Shown one piece after another: positions 5,390 to 6,829 of a stretch of 6,829 nucleotides of DNA. The translations under genes were made by a program, and so were the position numbers. How positions within the stretch are numbered: the stretch's first letter is position 1; every line of letters starts with the position of its first letter. The notes below the pieces were generated by a model. The model saw only the letters and a program-made list of their open reading frames with translations. It made no database searches and was not told the DNA's origin. The stretch is taken from contig JAQVIE010000065.1 of NCBI GenBank assembly GCA_028695895.1, positions 1-6,829 of the forward strand, given 5' to 3'. Source of the stretch: Methanospirillum sp. GTDB lineage: Archaea; Halobacteriota; Methanomicrobia; Methanomicrobiales; Methanospirillaceae.

Positions 5390-6268
5390 ATGAGTTTTTT
5401 TACTTATGATATCAGTCCTTACTCTCCGGTGAAGCTCTACTTCATTCCATTTGTGATACTGGTGTTTTCACTGGTTTCTGTTGGAATGATGTGGGTGCAT
5501 ACCGGTCTTCCGGTCAGTCCGGGGATAGAATTTCAGGGCGGTATCAGCGTTACGATTGTAACTGATGAGAGTACTGATGAGCTTAAGGAATTTTTTTCAG
5601 AATATCCTCTTATCAGTGTTAATGAAGGGATCAAAGGTGGCAAATATCTGAAGTTCGGACCCATGGAGGATGCCCTTGCCATGGAGTTGACCCAGAAAGT
5701 TGAAAAGAAATATTCCGGTGCGAAAATTGATCAAATCGGTTCATCATTTGGAGAAACGCTTCAGGAACAGGCAATAATCGCTCTTATCATATCATTTATC
5801 GGGATGGCAGTTGTCGTCTTTGCAATATTCCGGACTATTGTTCCGTCAGCTGCGATTGTAATTGCAGCATTTTCTGACATGGTCATGACCGGTGCAGCCA
5901 TGAATGTCCTGGGAATACAGCTCTCCCTTGGAACGACGGCTGCCCTTTTGATGCTTATAGGCTATTCTGTGGATAGTGATATCCTGCTTACATCCCGTGT
6001 CCTTAAACGGAAAGGAAAGTTTGATGAAAAGATCCAGGGTGCATTCAGGACCGGAATCATCATGACCACAACAACACTTGGGGCAATACTTGCCATGTGG
6101 ATAGTATCCGGCATTGGTGGCATTCAGATTATTCATGAGATTTCAACTGTTCTGCTGATTGGTCTTGTTTTTGATGTCATGAATACCTGGCTTACAAACG
6201 CGGGGATCATCAAATGGTACGTTACTGAAGGTAAAGGCAGACTCTCTACTGGTCAGCGGGGTGCCTGA
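5390..6268 (+). CDS. secF: SecF, protein-export membrane subunit (archaeal type)
   Basis: SecF pairs with SecD in the cytoplasmic membrane and assists late steps of Sec-dependent export. The 292-residue product has the archaeal SecF layout: membrane segment 1 at about 16-36, an extracytoplasmic domain from about 40 to 125 that opens with PGIEFQGGISVTI (44-56), then five more membrane segments at about 128-148, 151-172, 180-201, 222-243 and 247-270. The conserved IGYSVDSDILLTSRVLKRK (190-208) corresponds to the SecDF motif near segment 4. The start MSFFTYDISPYSP agrees with the short N-terminus of archaeal SecF; no ATG, GTG or TTG occurs upstream in frame after the TAA at 5309. No clear Shine-Dalgarno sequence precedes the ATG. 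The stop abuts the secD ATG, giving the secF-then-secD order seen in archaea and opposite to most bacteria. Confidence 0.96.
   Translation: MSFFTYDISPYSPVKLYFIPFVILVFSLVSVGMMWVHTGLPVSPGIEFQGGISVTIVTDESTDELKEFFSEYPLISVNEGIKGGKYLKFGPMEDALAMELTQKVEKKYSGAKIDQIGSSFGETLQEQAIIALIISFIGMAVVVFAIFRTIVPSAAIVIAAFSDMVMTGAAMNVLGIQLSLGTTAALLMLIGYSVDSDILLTSRVLKRKGKFDEKIQGAFRTGIIMTTTTLGAILAMWIVSGIGGIQIIHEISTVLLIGLVFDVMNTWLTNAGIIKWYVTEGKGRLSTGQRGA
6258..6263 (+). promoter_or_regulatory. Ribosome binding site of secD inside the secF 3' end
   Basis: GGGGTG, in the last codons of secF, lies 5 bases before the secD ATG and is complementary to the archaeal anti-Shine-Dalgarno sequence. It supports the ATG directly after the secF TGA. 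Confidence 0.6.
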
Positions 6269-6829
6269 ATGGATAAAGACACTTTCATCGAGATGATAAA
6301 GGATTATCGTGTAGCATTCTACCTGATCCTTCTGATAGTATCAGTCATCGTCATCTTTCCACATCCAGGCCCGTCCGGGATTGAGACCAACCTCCAGTTC
6401 GGTCTTGATCTGGATGGCGGTTCCTGGATACAGCTTGAGTTTCAGTCAGCGGTTGTGACATTCAAATCAGATCGGACCCTGGATAAGTTCATTCCTGAAC
6501 TGAAGAGCCGTCTTGATGCAGAGGTAAACCAGGTTGATCAGAATACCCTTGAAATACGGTCAGGAATTTCTGAAGAAGAACTTCGTGCAATATTTACTGA
6601 TCTTGACACTGAACTTGTCTCATTTAACCCGGGAGTAATCAAGGAAACCGCGGATGATGTAAAGCGCATCCTTGAAAACAAGATTAACAGCCTTGGCACC
6701 CGGGACGCAAAAGTCTATGTCATCACCGGGCTCAATGGCATCAGCCGGTACATACGTATTGAGATGGCCGGAGTCTCTATGGGAGAGGCCCCGGAGATTG
6801 TCGGAAAACAGGGTATGTTTGAGATTCGT
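6269..6829 (+). CDS. secD: SecD, protein-export membrane subunit, partial (C-terminus off the right edge)
   Basis: SecD is the partner of SecF in the membrane complex that aids Sec-dependent export. Only the first 187 residues lie in the window. They show a short cytoplasmic start, membrane segment 1 (about 14-31), and the family motif LQFGLDLDGGSWIQLEF (42-58). The beginning of the large extracytoplasmic domain follows, including ILENKINSLGTRDAKV (133-148) and IEMAGVSMGEAPEIVGKQG (164-182), which match the SecD P1 region. The frame is open to the final base. The ATG follows the secF TGA with no spacer, so the two are co-translated. The later membrane segments, which carry the second conserved motifs, are missing because of the window edge, not because of truncation of the gene. 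Confidence 0.95.
   Translation, partial: MDKDTFIEMIKDYRVAFYLILLIVSVIVIFPHPGPSGIETNLQFGLDLDGGSWIQLEFQSAVVTFKSDRTLDKFIPELKSRLDAEVNQVDQNTLEIRSGISEEELRAIFTDLDTELVSFNPGVIKETADDVKRILENKINSLGTRDAKVYVITGLNGISRYIRIEMAGVSMGEAPEIVGKQGMFEIR

Noticed and set aside
5846..6136. Minus-strand frame of 96 codons opposite secF
   Set aside because: It is antisense to conserved membrane segments of SecF, which explains the open frame.

Overview
The window looks like a methanogenic euryarchaeon, most likely of the order Methanomicrobiales (Methanospirillum-like). The evidence is an archaeal RtcB/archease pair, a DUF2111-type protein known mainly from methanogens, secF placed before secD, Shine-Dalgarno sequences of the GGTGAT type and a moderate base composition. 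The genus is inference. Two gene blocks diverge from a spacer of about 200 bases at 5190-5389. No tRNA, rRNA, insertion sequence, CRISPR array or phage gene was seen.

The left block, on the minus strand and read from right to left, is a very compact run of eight genes. It starts with an unrecognised 103-residue protein (5189-4878), then archease (4878-4471), rtcB (4461-3028), a glutamine-amidotransferase-like protein without the nucleophilic cysteine (3027-2443) and a DUF2111 protein (2414-1989). It ends with birA (1983-1003), bioY (998-456) and a biotin-type ECF ATPase that runs off the left edge (463-1). Every junction is an overlap or a gap of 28 bases or less, and several stop codons sit inside or beside the next ribosome binding site, so one transcript is likely. 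It joins two functions: RNA ligation (RtcB with its activator archease) and biotin uptake and use (BirA biotin ligase/regulator, BioY binding protein, ATPase). Two less understood proteins lie between them.

The right block, on the plus strand, is secF (5390-6268) followed without a gap by secD (6269 to the right edge, partial). Together these encode the membrane SecDF complex that assists Sec protein export.

The divergent spacer is the main non-coding region. On the minus strand it holds a perfect 6-bp hairpin followed directly by six T residues, upstream of the eight-gene block and shaped like an intrinsic terminator or attenuator. On the plus strand a 20-codon open frame ends in an ATGA overlap with the secF start. 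The items most worth a second look are this spacer, the cysteine-less amidotransferase-like protein near birA, the small protein leading the RNA-ligase genes, and the unusual ATPase motifs at the left edge.
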